Source of the DNA: Bacteroidales bacterium
Lineage (GTDB): Bacteria > Bacteroidota > Bacteroidia > Bacteroidales > AUK083
Length of the DNA stretch: 52,212 bases
Reading direction: 5' to 3'
NCBI GenBank assembly: GCA_021158345.1
Contig: JAGGUV010000095.1
Location: forward strand, 1 to 52,212
Under the pieces are notes generated by a model. It ran no database searches and was not told the origin of the DNA. It worked only from the letters and a program-made list of their open reading frames with translations. Of this stretch, positions 1-8,781 are shown piece by piece. Numbering within the stretch: the first letter of the stretch is position 1; the number at the start of each line of letters is the position of its first letter. A program made the position numbers and the translations under genes.

Positions 1-23
1 AATTAATAATTTCTATTAAAAAA

Positions 24-286
24 CATTCATGCATTCGTGGCTGTATTTATTTTAAACGGTTATTATTATTTAATCCCTTACGGGATTATTTTATTTGCCG
101 AAATTAATAATAAACAAATCCTAACTAATTTTTAAATTGATTAAACTCCGAAGAAGTTGAATTATAATAACCACAGGTTTCACCTGTGGTAAATTCAACA
201 AACAACAAACAACTCCGTAGGAGTTGAACAATAAAATTAATGCATTCGTGGCAATTTACATTTAAGCTGTCCTTTCAGGGCGTAAG
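24..286. repeat. Cluster of short hairpins and a dispersed repeat
   Basis: This gene-free stretch downstream of rpoD carries several short, mostly perfect inverted repeats. They are TAATCCC/GGGATTA at 71-88, ACCACAGGT/ACCTGTGGT with a 3-base loop at 170-190, and AACTCC/GGAGTT at 211-225; a degenerate relative of the last lies near 144-160. Two copies of a GCATTCGTGGC motif (about 31-41 and 242-252, reverse complement GCCACGAATGC) flank them. A related motif recurs near 15397-15415. No ORF with protein-like composition is visible. The arrangement looks like accumulated REP-like intergenic repeats; that reading is inference, while the symmetry is seen directly. Confidence 0.6.
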
Positions 287-296
287 AAGAAAAGCC

Positions 297-1157
297 TTAC
301 AGATAAGCTCTTAACATCTTAGACCTGGAACTGTTTCTAAGTCTTCTTATAGCTTTTTCTTTTATTTGTCTTGCTCTTTCACGAGTAAGATTAAATCTTT
401 CGGCTATTTCCTCAAAAGTAAGACTGTGATTAATACCAATTCCGAAATAAAGATTAATTACTTCTTTTTCTTTTTCGGATAAAGTAGATAAAGACCGTTG
501 AATTTCGGCATTAAGAGATTCTTTAATTAATTTAGAATCAGTAACAGGAGTTTGATCATTAGCCAAAAGCTCAATGAATTCTTTATCTTCATCTTCTCTT
601 ACAGGCGCATTTGTTGATAAACACTTTGGAGAATTTTGAAAAGCTGCTTTAATTTTTTGTTCAGGCATCTCTAATTCATCAGCAATTTCCTTAAAAGTTG
701 GAGGTCTCTCAAGTTTCTGTTCTAATTCTGCTTTTGTTTGTTTTACTTTATTAATATACGAAACCTGATTCAAAGGTAATCTGATAATTCGAGACTGCTC
801 AGCAATAGCTTGTAGTATTGATTGGCGTATCCACCAAACAGCATAAGAGATAAATTTAAATCCACGGGTCTCATCAAACTTACTTGCAGCTTTTATAAGT
901 CCTAAATTACCTTCATTTATTAAATCTTGCAAACTTATACCCTTGCCTTGATATTGTTTTGCAACTGAGACAACAAAACGAAGATTTGCTTTTGTAAGCT
1001 TTTCGAGTGCAATTTTATCTCCTGCTCTTATTCTCTGCGCCAATTCAACTTCCTGTTCAGCAGATATCAGAGGCTCTTTGCTAATATCCTGCAAATATTT
1101 CTCTATAGATGCAGTACTCCTGTTTGTTATTGATTTTGTTATTTTTAATTGCCTCAT
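297..1157 (-). CDS. rpoD: RpoD, primary sigma factor (Bacteroidota short type)
   Basis: Primary sigma-70 factor that directs RNA polymerase to housekeeping promoters. The 286 residues open with MRQLKITKS and a region 1.2-like segment (ASIEKYLQDI, about 16-25). Region 2 includes DLINEGNLGLIKAASKFD (about 78-95) and the promoter-melting and -10 recognition helix YAVWWIRQSI (about 106-115). Region 3 follows, and region 4 ends in a helix-turn-helix (FEEIAERFNLTRERARQIKEKA truncated here to its core LTRERARQIKEKAIRRLR, about 256-273). The long N-terminal region 1.1 of proteobacterial RpoD is absent, as is usual in Bacteroidota. It lies 59 bases downstream of htrA on the same strand and may be co-transcribed with it. 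The TAnnTTTG elements elsewhere in this window are the expected target of this factor. Confidence 0.95.
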   Translation of the reverse strand: MRQLKITKSITNRSTASIEKYLQDISKEPLISAEQEVELAQRIRAGDKIALEKLTKANLRFVVSVAKQYQGKGISLQDLINEGNLGLIKAASKFDETRGFKFISYAVWWIRQSILQAIAEQSRIIRLPLNQVSYINKVKQTKAELEQKLERPPTFKEIADELEMPEQKIKAAFQNSPKCLSTNAPVREDEDKEFIELLANDQTPVTDSKLIKESLNAEIQRSLSTLSEKEKEVINLYFGIGINHSLTFEEIAERFNLTRERARQIKEKAIRRLRNSSRSKMLRAYL

Positions 1158-1216
1158 AATATACCCTTTATATCTTTAACTTCTTACTTTATAAAATTAA
1201 ATTAGATTAAAAAAAT

Positions 1217-2707
1217 TTAAAGACCTATTCCATAATATGCCTTTATGCCATTAGAATAAAAACCTTCAATTAACACACCGCCTCTTTTTTCTGTTAAAAT
1301 CTTTTTAATATCATTAATGGAATATAATGTTTTATTATTAATTTTCGTTATTATAAAACCTCTTTTAATACCATTATCTTTAAAAACACCAGCCTTTAAA
1401 TCAGTTATTTCAAAACCATTACTAACTCCGTATTTATTTAAACGGTTTTTTGAAACAGGTTCTATTGTTGCTCCCAATATTATTAATCTATCATTTTTTA
1501 AAATTTTAGTATTACCATTTCTGTTTTTAAGTGTTATATTAAAACTTTTATCTTTATTACCACGTTTTATATAAATTTTAACTATATCACCGGGATTGTG
1601 TTGCCCTATTGCTTCAAGAAGTTCCGATGTATTGTTTATATCTTTATTATTTATTTTATATATAATATCTCCCGGTTTTATACATGATTCTTCATTAGAA
1701 TCATTGTCTTCAACTGAAACAATATAAACGCCTAAAATTCTTTTTATATTGTTTTCTTTTGCAAATTCACTATCAATATTTCTTATAGAAACTCCAAGAT
1801 AAGCTCTTTGAACTTCGCCATAATTTATTAAGTCATTAATAACTTTTTTAACAATATTTATAGGTATAGCAAATGAATAACCCTCATAGTGTCCTGTTCC
1901 TGAGGCAATTGCTGCATTTATGCCAATAAGTCTTCCTTTAACATCCACTAAAGCACCTCCACTATTACCGGGATTTATGGCTGCATCTGTTTGAATAAAT
2001 GATTCAATAGGTGTATCGCTACCTGTACTCTTTCCCAGAATATTAATATCCCGCGCCTTTGCACTTACTATTCCTGCTGTAACTGTTGATGTTAAATTAA
2101 AAGGGTTACCTACTGCCAATACCCACTCACCAACCTTTACATCATCAGAATTACCATAAACTAAAAACGGCAGATTTTTTTCTTCTATCTTTATTAAAGC
2201 AATATCAGTAGAAGGATCTGTTCCTATAATTTTAGCGACATACTTCCTTCTATCATTAAGAGTAACTGTAATTTTATCAGCTTCTTGCACAACATGATTA
2301 TTTGTTACAATATAACCATCTGTAGTTATTATTACTCCTGAACCTGATGCTTTAAAAATCCTTTCTCTTTGTCTAGGATAAATATACCTGTCTCCAAAAA
2401 TATCTCTTAAATCAAAAAAATAATCATATACACTACTTTTTTGAGTAAACTCGGTTTCTATATGAACAACTGCATGTACTGAGACTGCTGCCGCTGATGT
2501 AAAATCATTATTAAAAGATTCCACTTGTTTGTATCCTGCAAAACTTACAGGCGGCATATCTGATTTTTTAACTGTATCTATTTGAACCGCATCCTCTCTT
2601 CTATCAGTAATTTTAAGAATACTTACTGATATTATCACGCTAATTACAACTAATAATAAATATTTACCAGCTTGTTTTACTTTCATAACTTTTTCTTTAT
2701 TTAACAT
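1217..2707 (-). CDS. htrA: HtrA/Deg-family periplasmic serine protease with two PDZ domains
   Basis: Envelope quality-control protease/chaperone that degrades misfolded periplasmic proteins. An N-terminal membrane segment (about 16-32) anchors or exports the protein. The trypsin-like domain shows the full triad: His138 in TNNHVV, Asp168 in STDIALIKI and Ser249 in NPGNSGGAL. Two C-terminal PDZ domains follow (about 300-390, with YLGVSIRNI at its start, and 405-490), so the architecture is DegP/DegQ-like at 496 residues. The start could be Met1 (MLNKEKVM) or Met8; both precede the membrane segment. It is divergent from dapF across 155 bases and upstream of rpoD on the same strand. The family assignment is secure; which of the DegP/Q/S roles it plays is not determined by sequence alone. 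Confidence 0.93.
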   Translation of the reverse strand: MLNKEKVMKVKQAGKYLLLVVISVIISVSILKITDRREDAVQIDTVKKSDMPPVSFAGYKQVESFNNDFTSAAAVSVHAVVHIETEFTQKSSVYDYFFDLRDIFGDRYIYPRQRERIFKASGSGVIITTDGYIVTNNHVVQEADKITVTLNDRRKYVAKIIGTDPSTDIALIKIEEKNLPFLVYGNSDDVKVGEWVLAVGNPFNLTSTVTAGIVSAKARDINILGKSTGSDTPIESFIQTDAAINPGNSGGALVDVKGRLIGINAAIASGTGHYEGYSFAIPINIVKKVINDLINYGEVQRAYLGVSIRNIDSEFAKENNIKRILGVYIVSVEDNDSNEESCIKPGDIIYKINNKDINNTSELLEAIGQHNPGDIVKIYIKRGNKDKSFNITLKNRNGNTKILKNDRLIILGATIEPVSKNRLNKYGVSNGFEITDLKAGVFKDNGIKRGFIITKINNKTLYSINDIKKILTEKRGGVLIEGFYSNGIKAYYGIGL

Positions 2708-2862
2708 GATGATTATTTTTATATTATACTTATTTTTTTTATTTTTGTTTCAATTATTGTGATTTATTAACGTTTTTAAATTTTATATGTTACTTAATCT
2801 TAGTTAAAAAATGTTAATTTTGTAGCCTTGATATAGAATTTACAAAACACCTGTCTAAAATC

Positions 2863-3657
2863 ATGAAAATAATTTTTTATAAATATCAGTGTACTGGCAA
2901 TGATTTCATTATTATTGACAACAGAAATTTAAAATTTCCATATAATAAAATTTTAATAAAAAAATTGTGTAACCGCAGAACAGACATTGGTGCTGATGGC
3001 CTTATCTTAATAGAAGACCACAAAGATTATGATTTTGAAATGAAATACTTCAATTCTGACGGAACCGGAAATATGATGTGTGGTAATGGAGGCAGATGTG
3101 CTGTTGCTTTTGCAAAACATCAGGGCATTATTAATAAAAACGAAACTAAATTTATTGTAGCAAATAAAAAATACTTTGCCGGAATTATTAAAACTTTAAA
3201 AAATTCTTCTGAAATAGCTTTAAAATTTAATGATATAAACAACGTTAAAATTTACGACGACCATTATGTTCTTGACACAGGAGCACCTCATTATGTGAAA
3301 TTTGTCTCTGATTTAGAAAATTATGATGTTTATCATAAAGGAAAAGATATTCGTTTCAATGATGAATTTAAAGAAAAAGGTATTAATGTAGATTTTGTGG
3401 AAAGAAATAAAAATCGTCTTTTTGTAAGAACTTATGAAAGAGGAGTGGAAAACGAAACTTTGTCGTGCGGAACAGGTGTTGTAGCTTCTGCTATCGCCGC
3501 TCATCTTTATAGCAAATATTCTAAATTTCTCTCTTATAATATCAAAACATTAGGCGGGATATTAAAAGTAAAATTTAATAAAATCTCCGATAAATTTGTT
3601 GATATTTATCTTGAAGGACCTTCTACTTTTGTATATAAAGGTGAGATAGATATTTAA
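2863..3657 (+). CDS. dapF: DapF, diaminopimelate epimerase
   Basis: Converts LL- to meso-2,6-diaminopimelate, a cofactor-independent racemisation in lysine and peptidoglycan precursor synthesis. At 264 residues it has the usual length. Both catalytic cysteines are present: Cys73 in MMCGNGGRC and Cys202 in ETLSCGTG, each in its characteristic glycine-rich turn. The N-terminus KYQCTGNDFIIID is the family signature of the first substrate-binding strand. A possible -7 element TAATTTTG (2815-2822) lies about 40 bases before the start. It is transcribed away from htrA and is followed 90 bases later by cstA, which has its own possible -7 element. Function is confidently assigned. Confidence 0.95.
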   Translation: MKIIFYKYQCTGNDFIIIDNRNLKFPYNKILIKKLCNRRTDIGADGLILIEDHKDYDFEMKYFNSDGTGNMMCGNGGRCAVAFAKHQGIINKNETKFIVANKKYFAGIIKTLKNSSEIALKFNDINNVKIYDDHYVLDTGAPHYVKFVSDLENYDVYHKGKDIRFNDEFKEKGINVDFVERNKNRLFVRTYERGVENETLSCGTGVVASAIAAHLYSKYSKFLSYNIKTLGGILKVKFNKISDKFVDIYLEGPSTFVYKGEIDI

Positions 3658-3747
3658 CCTCCTACAATATTTTTTTTATAACAAAATAATAGTATTTATT
3701 TACATTAAATATTATTTTTGTGCTTTCTAATGTAATTTTTTAAAATC

Positions 3748-5202
3748 ATGTTCACATTTATAATCTCGGTAATTGCTTTATTATTAGGATATTTTATTTA
3801 CGGAAAATTTATCACAAAATATTTTGGTGCTGACGATAATATAAAGACCCCGGCTATTAGAATGGCTGATGGAGTTGATTACATACCCATGCCTGTATGG
3901 AAAATGTATATGATAGAATTTTTAAATATAGCAGGATTAGGTCCGATATTTGGAGCAATACTGGGAGCCATGTATGGTCCTGTTTCATATGTATGGATTG
4001 TTTTGGGCTGTATTTTTATGGGTTCTGTTCACGATTATTTTTCAGGTATGCTCTCTGTTAGAAACAATGGTGCAAGTATTTCTGAAGTTGTAGGCAAATA
4101 TCTTGGTGTTGGATTTAAAAATTTCTTAAGAGTTTTCTCAATATTATTATTAATATTTGTTGGGGTTGCATTTGTTACAGGTCCTGCCGGATTACTACAA
4201 ACTTTAACAGGAGGTAATAAAGCTATTTGGCTTTATATAATTTTTGGATATTATATTATTGCAACATTATTACCGATAAATAAAATTATAGGGAAAATAT
4301 ATCCGATTTTTGGTGCTACTTTACTCTTAATGGCAGTTAGTATTGCGGGAGCTATGTTATTCAAGGGAGCTACTGGTTCATTATCATTACATGAATTATC
4401 ATTTACCGATTTCAAAAATTTCCATTCAAATCCAACACATAACATCTTATTTCCTATGATGTTTATTGTTATCTCATGTGGTGCAATTTCAGGATTTCAC
4501 TCTACACAGGCACCTTTAATGGCACGATGTATGAAAAAAGAACGCTATGGCAGGCAAGTATTCTATGGGGCGATGATATCAGAAGGTATTGTAGCTCTTA
4601 TTTGGGCAACAGCTGCTATTAATTTCTTTCATGGTACAAACGGATTGAACAATACTTCATTAATAAGCGGACATAATCCTGCATGGATAGTTAATGAAAT
4701 TTGTAACACATGGCTTGGTAGAACAGGTGCTGTACTTGCTATCATAGGTGTTGTTGCATGCCCTATCACAACAGGCGATACTGCATTTAGAAGTGCTCGA
4801 CTTACTATTGCCGACATCTTTAAATTCAAACAAGGAAATATAAAAAACAGACTTATTGTTAGCATTCCTCTTTTTGTTGTTGGCTTTATTTTATCACAAA
4901 TACAGTTTTCAACTATTTGGAAATATCTTGGTCTTTCAAATCAAATTTTATCAACTATAGTTTTATGGACTGCCGCAATGTACCTTGCTAATCATAAAAA
5001 AAATCACTTACTTTTATCAATACCTGCAATGTTTATGACTATTGTTTGTTTTACTTATTTGCTGGTTGCCCCTATAAAAAACGGAGGCTTGGCTATTGAT
5101 ACTTCTATTGGTTATCCTATTGGTGCTATATTAGGTGTACTGTCAATGCTTTGGTTTTTATATGCATCAAAAAAAAAAAAAACTCTAAACTTAAAATCGT
5201 AA
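3748..5202 (+). CDS. cstA: CstA-family carbon starvation / peptide transporter
   Basis: Multi-spanning inner-membrane protein of the CstA family, whose characterised members take up peptides or pyruvate. The 484 residues are almost entirely hydrophobic helices, starting with FIISVIALLLGYFIYG and including the family segment MADGVDYIPMPVWKMYMIEFLNIAGLGPIFGA (core PMPVWKMYMIEFLNIAGLG, about 50-68) and GAISGFHSTQAPLMARC (about 249-265). It is clearly shorter than the roughly 700-residue enterobacterial CstA, matching the short Bacteroidota form. A -7 like TATTTTTG (3713-3720) precedes the start. The 3' end contains a run of 14 A (5169-5182) coding for a Lys tail, and its last 12 bases overlap the convergent stress-protein gene. 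The substrate is unknown. Confidence 0.88.
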   Translation: MFTFIISVIALLLGYFIYGKFITKYFGADDNIKTPAIRMADGVDYIPMPVWKMYMIEFLNIAGLGPIFGAILGAMYGPVSYVWIVLGCIFMGSVHDYFSGMLSVRNNGASISEVVGKYLGVGFKNFLRVFSILLLIFVGVAFVTGPAGLLQTLTGGNKAIWLYIIFGYYIIATLLPINKIIGKIYPIFGATLLLMAVSIAGAMLFKGATGSLSLHELSFTDFKNFHSNPTHNILFPMMFIVISCGAISGFHSTQAPLMARCMKKERYGRQVFYGAMISEGIVALIWATAAINFFHGTNGLNNTSLISGHNPAWIVNEICNTWLGRTGAVLAIIGVVACPITTGDTAFRSARLTIADIFKFKQGNIKNRLIVSIPLFVVGFILSQIQFSTIWKYLGLSNQILSTIVLWTAAMYLANHKKNHLLLSIPAMFMTIVCFTYLLVAPIKNGGLAIDTSIGYPIGAILGVLSMLWFLYASKKKKTLNLKS

Positions 5203-6015
5203 TTTTCGGGGATTAGCACATATTACCGGTATTCCGGCTTTATTAAAAATCAAGTCTGAATTCCATGGATTTAAAATATGTTTTGATACTGATTTCTTTT
5301 CACTTGTAAATAACATTATCATATCAGCATTATTTGTAATACTGTAATTTAATATTTGTTCACATAAATCAGTACCTTTAATATGTCTGACTATTAAATA
5401 TTTAATACTATTAAAATCGAAAATATTCTTTATAATATTTAATATTTCTGTTTCCTTTTCAATAAGATCATTGCGTTGAATATTTTGTACGTATAAATGT
5501 ATTTTTGCATTAAAAAGTTTAGCGATATATACTATCCAATCAATACATATTCCTTTATCATAATAAATATTAATTGGTACAACAATATTATTAGATTCCA
5601 AAGAAATAAATTTTTCACTAACTGAGATACAAGGATTCTTCAGGCTTTTCATTATTTTAATAGCATAATCGTCAGTTAGATGTTGAATTCCTGTTTTTCC
5701 ACGAGAACCGAATACTACAAAATTCACATTAATTTTTTTTGCCACTTCGCTAATAACAGTATATATACTCCCTTCCTTATAAATATATTCTACATTTACT
5801 TTGCTAATATTTTTAATCTCATTTTTTAATGAAGTAAGCTTTTTGATTATTAAATCATCAGATAAAGATTTTTTATAATATGCTATTGTATCAGGATTTT
5901 TAACATGCAATAATACTACCTTGTAATTTAATTTGTATGCTAAATCTACAGCTTGTCTTAAAGCATTCATACATAATTCCGAAAAATCTGTTGGTACTAA
6001 TATAATATTATTCAT
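5191..6015 (-). CDS. Tandem universal stress protein (two Usp domains)
   Basis: Cytoplasmic stress-response protein made of two Usp (UspA) domains, about 1-140 and 145-274. Domain 1 begins IILVPTDFSE and ends with a nucleotide-binding-like loop VVFGSRGKTG; domain 2 begins NIVVPINIYYDKG and is more divergent, without an obvious G-2x-G-9x-G(S/T) loop. That asymmetry suggests only the first domain might bind ATP (inference). The gene converges on and overlaps the end of cstA by 12 bases, so the two transcripts are antisense at their 3' ends. Start ATG at 6015 gives the expected Usp N-terminus. The trigger that induces it is not visible. Confidence 0.88.
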   Translation of the reverse strand: MNNIILVPTDFSELCMNALRQAVDLAYKLNYKVVLLHVKNPDTIAYYKKSLSDDLIIKKLTSLKNEIKNISKVNVEYIYKEGSIYTVISEVAKKINVNFVVFGSRGKTGIQHLTDDYAIKIMKSLKNPCISVSEKFISLESNNIVVPINIYYDKGICIDWIVYIAKLFNAKIHLYVQNIQRNDLIEKETEILNIIKNIFDFNSIKYLIVRHIKGTDLCEQILNYSITNNADMIMLFTSEKKSVSKHILNPWNSDLIFNKAGIPVICANPRKLRF

Positions 6016-6111
6016 AATTTTAATTTTTTTATAAAAAACTTTCTAAATTTACAAAAAAATAATCAATATTGCAAGGAAATTTTAAAAATAAATAAAGTTA
6101 ACTCAATTTTA

Positions 6112-6144
6112 TTTATTAAATGGCAAAAAAATATTGTATCTTTG
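6112..6144 (+). promoter_or_regulatory. Bacteroidota-type promoter for the GNAT gene
   Basis: TATCTTTG at 6137-6144 matches the Bacteroidota -7 consensus TAnnTTTG, with TTTA at 6112-6115 as a possible -33 element 21 bases upstream. The ATG of the acetyltransferase lies 37 bases beyond the -7 element. Confidence 0.55.
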
Positions 6145-6181
6145 ATTAAAAATTTTTTAATATTTTGAGGAATAAACTATA

Positions 6182-6694
6182 ATGAGAGGCAAAACTATTA
6201 ATTTAAGAGCTATTGAACCTGCTGATATTGACATACTTTATAAATGGGAAAATGACACATCAATTTGGTATTTGAGCAACACTATCGAACCTTTTTCAAA
6301 ATTTATTCTTGAACAATATATTTTAAGCTCAAATCAGGATATATATTCTAAAAAACAATTAAGACTTATGATTGATATAAATGAATCAAAAAAAACTATT
6401 GGAAGTATTGATTTATTTGATTTCGATCCAAAAAATAAAAGAGCAGGTATTGGAATTTTAATTAATAAAAATGAAAGAGGCAAGGGATATGCTTCTGAAG
6501 CTCTGGAATTACTAATTAATTATTCTTTTCACACTTTGGATTTACATCAACTTTACTGTAATATCTCTGCTGATAATAATGTAAGTTTGAAATTATTTCA
6601 TAATTTTGGCTTTAAAATAATCGGATTAAAAAAGCAATGGAACTTTATCAATGACAAATGGATGGACGAATACATGTTGCAGTTGATAAAATAA
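6182..6694 (+). CDS. GNAT N-acetyltransferase, RimJ/RimL or SpeG-like
   Basis: Acetyl-CoA-dependent N-acetyltransferase of 170 residues. The GNAT fold is visible: an N-terminal strand with INLRAIEPADIDILYKWEND, a central strand pair ending in KRAGIGILI, the acetyl-CoA pyrophosphate loop NERGKGYASEAL (about 99-110) and the C-terminal DNNVSLKLFHNFGFKIIG helix-strand (about 136-153). The pattern resembles the RimJ/RimL and SpeG (spermidine acetyltransferase) branch; sequence alone does not decide between a ribosomal-protein, amine or other substrate. It has its own promoter and lies 68 bases upstream of mltG on the same strand, with no visible terminator between them. Confidence 0.85.
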   Translation: MRGKTINLRAIEPADIDILYKWENDTSIWYLSNTIEPFSKFILEQYILSSNQDIYSKKQLRLMIDINESKKTIGSIDLFDFDPKNKRAGIGILINKNERGKGYASEALELLINYSFHTLDLHQLYCNISADNNVSLKLFHNFGFKIIGLKKQWNFINDKWMDEYMLQLIK

Positions 6695-6762
6695 TATTAA
6701 AAAAGACATTACTCTATTTAAACTATTAAATAACACTAGAATAAAAAAACAATTGATTATTT

Positions 6763-7854
6763 ATGAGCAAATACTATAAACCTGGTTATTACAGTAGAAA
6801 CTCAAGAAGAAAAACTTCTTTTTTTCATAAAATTTTTCATTTTTTATTAGTTGTAATAATCATTCTTGCAGGATATTATTCTTTTAAATTATATCAAACT
6901 TTTTATAAAACCAATGTATGGCTTGATGGTAAAAAAACTATCTCAATATATATACCAAAAAATGCAGATTTTAATGATGTAAAAAAATTATTATACGAAA
7001 AAGGAATAATAATAAACCGTAATACTTTTGAATGGCTGGCAAAATACAAAAAATACGATAAACATATTATCTCAGGACGCTATGTTTTTCTTCCTGATAT
7101 GAACAATTACGATATTATAAATATACTGCGCAGTGGTAAACAAAAACCTGTAAAAGTTGTTTTCAACAGTATCAGGACAAAAGAAAAATTTGCTTCTGTA
7201 ATTTCAAAACAAATTGAAGCTGACTCTGCTTCTATAATTAAGCTTCTTAACGATTCTGTTTATCTTTCAAAATTTAACTTTAATACCCAAAGTATTTATG
7301 GTATGTTTATTCCAAATACTTATGAATTTTACTGGAACACTTCTGCAAAAAAATTTATGGAACGTATGTTTAAAGAGTATAATAAATTCTGGAATAAAAA
7401 AAGAAGAGAAAAAGCAGATGAACTAAAATTATCATTAAATGAGATATCAACATTAGCTTCAATTATTGAACAGGAGACTTCAAAAAATCAGGAGAAACCT
7501 GTTATTGCAGGTGTTTATATAAATCGTTTAAAAAGAAAATGGCGTTTACAGGCTGACCCCACTTTAATATTTGCTTTGGGAGATTATAACATCAGAAGAG
7601 TTTTGGATGAATATAAAAATATTGACTCGCCCTATAATACATATAAATATGCTGGTCTGCCTCCAGGTCCTATTTGCATCCCTTCAATATCTTCTATTGA
7701 TGCTGTGTTGAATTATGAAAAACATAAATACTTTTACTTCTGTGCTAAAGAAGACCTTTCGGGTTATCATAATTTTGCATCCTCTTATTCAGGACAACTT
7801 AAAAATGCCAGAAAATACAGAAAAGCTCTTAATAAGCTTAAAATCATGAAATAA
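6763..7854 (+). CDS. mltG: MltG, endolytic murein transglycosylase
   Basis: Inner-membrane enzyme that cleaves nascent peptidoglycan strands and so limits glycan chain length. The 363 residues begin with a basic cytoplasmic tail, a single membrane helix (about 26-42, LLVVIIILAGYYSF) and then the YceG/MltG ectodomain. A LysM-like part (about 55-110) precedes the catalytic domain, where the likely catalytic Glu lies near residue 236 in ASIIEQET. The downstream motifs PVIAGVYINRLK, LQADPT and YNTYKYAGLPPGPI are diagnostic of the family. Start ATG at 6763 is chosen because the basic tail and membrane helix follow it. Its last base is two bases from the end of the convergent yigZ gene. Confidence 0.94.
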   Translation: MSKYYKPGYYSRNSRRKTSFFHKIFHFLLVVIIILAGYYSFKLYQTFYKTNVWLDGKKTISIYIPKNADFNDVKKLLYEKGIIINRNTFEWLAKYKKYDKHIISGRYVFLPDMNNYDIINILRSGKQKPVKVVFNSIRTKEKFASVISKQIEADSASIIKLLNDSVYLSKFNFNTQSIYGMFIPNTYEFYWNTSAKKFMERMFKEYNKFWNKKRREKADELKLSLNEISTLASIIEQETSKNQEKPVIAGVYINRLKRKWRLQADPTLIFALGDYNIRRVLDEYKNIDSPYNTYKYAGLPPGPICIPSISSIDAVLNYEKHKYFYFCAKEDLSGYHNFASSYSGQLKNARKYRKALNKLKIMK

Positions 7855-7856
7855 CA

Positions 7857-8471
7857 TTATTCTGTATGTAAAAATTTAATCTTAAGACCTTTAATTTTTT
7901 TAAATTTTTCGTAAACACGATTAGTATTATTTTTTCTTACTGAAAACACAATTTTGCAATCCATCTGATAATCATTAGATATTAAAGCAATTTTCTCTTC
8001 CTTAATAATTTTCATTACATTATTCATGTCAGTATATTCGAAATGAATTTCATAAACATCGTTAACAGTTTTTGTAATGATATTATTTTTACTAAGAGCA
8101 TCTTTAGTAGCAGTTTTATATGCATTTATCAAACCCGGAATACCAAGTTTTGTTCCACCAAAATATCTAATAACAACGACTAAAGTATTTGTTAAATCAT
8201 GCGAAAGCAATTGTCCGTAAATAGGTTTTCCTGATGTTCCTGACGGCTCTCCATCGTCGTTCATTCTGTATGCTGATTTATCAAAACCTAAAATATAGGC
8301 ATAACAATGATGCCTTGCATCGTGATATTCTTTTCGTAATTCTTGTAAGATTGTCTTTATTTCTTCTTCTGTTGTAACAGGATATGCAAAAGCATAAAAT
8401 TTACTGCCCCGATCTTTAAAATATCCTTGAGTTCTTTTTTCTATTGTCTTATAAGTATCTTCAAAAAGCAT
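7857..8471 (-). CDS. yigZ: YigZ / IMPACT family protein
   Basis: Protein of the YigZ/IMPACT (UPF0029) family, 204 residues, the usual bacterial length. The N-terminal domain shows the family signatures SKFYAFAYPV (about 24-33), HDARHHCYAYILG (about 50-62), NDDGEPSGTSGKPI (about 71-84) and the VVVIRYFGGTKLGIPGL strand-loop (about 98-114). The C-terminal ferredoxin-like DUF1949 part covers about 140-204. Eukaryotic IMPACT modulates translation; the biochemical role of the bacterial protein is not settled. It converges tightly on mltG with two bases between the stops, and no separate terminator is visible there. A 310-base gap upstream, up to 8781, is AT-rich and holds only the oxidoreductase promoter region. 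Confidence 0.92.
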   Translation of the reverse strand: MLFEDTYKTIEKRTQGYFKDRGSKFYAFAYPVTTEEEIKTILQELRKEYHDARHHCYAYILGFDKSAYRMNDDGEPSGTSGKPIYGQLLSHDLTNTLVVVIRYFGGTKLGIPGLINAYKTATKDALSKNNIITKTVNDVYEIHFEYTDMNNVMKIIKEEKIALISNDYQMDCKIVFSVRKNNTNRVYEKFKKIKGLKIKFLHTE

Positions 8472-8675
8472 AATTTATTTTTAATTTTCAGATGATAAAA
8501 GTAAAAAAATAATGGATGAATTTTAAATATAATAATTTTTTTTATTGTTAATCTAAATTTGGAATATTTAATGATTGGTGGATTGATTTTTCCGACTATG
8601 CTATAATTAATTTGTAATAAATTAAATAATATACGATAAAATCTTACGGGAAATGTGATTTTTTTTAAAAAAATC

Positions 8676-8706
8676 ATTGAAATTTATAAATAAAATCTTA
8701 CCTTTG
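8676..8706 (+). promoter_or_regulatory. Promoter and leader of the oxidoreductase gene
   Basis: ATTG (8676-8679), a 19-base spacer and TACCTTTG (8699-8706) form a near-consensus Bacteroidota promoter. It leaves a leader of about 70 bases before the ATG at 8782. The leader contains an imperfect inverted repeat, TTATTG/CAATAA at 8711-8736. The rest of the gap 8472-8675 holds no gene I can support, only AT-rich sequence. Confidence 0.6.
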
Positions 8707-8781
8707 AAAATTATTGATACAAGTTGTCAACAATAATCTTGTGAAACTTAACAAATAATTAGTAACTAAAAACATTTAATT

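Noticed and set aside
8441-8677. 78-codon minus-strand ORF upstream of yigZ
   Set aside because: It overlaps the start of yigZ, consists largely of AT-rich codons with no recognisable domain, and lies in the gap before the oxidoreductase promoter.
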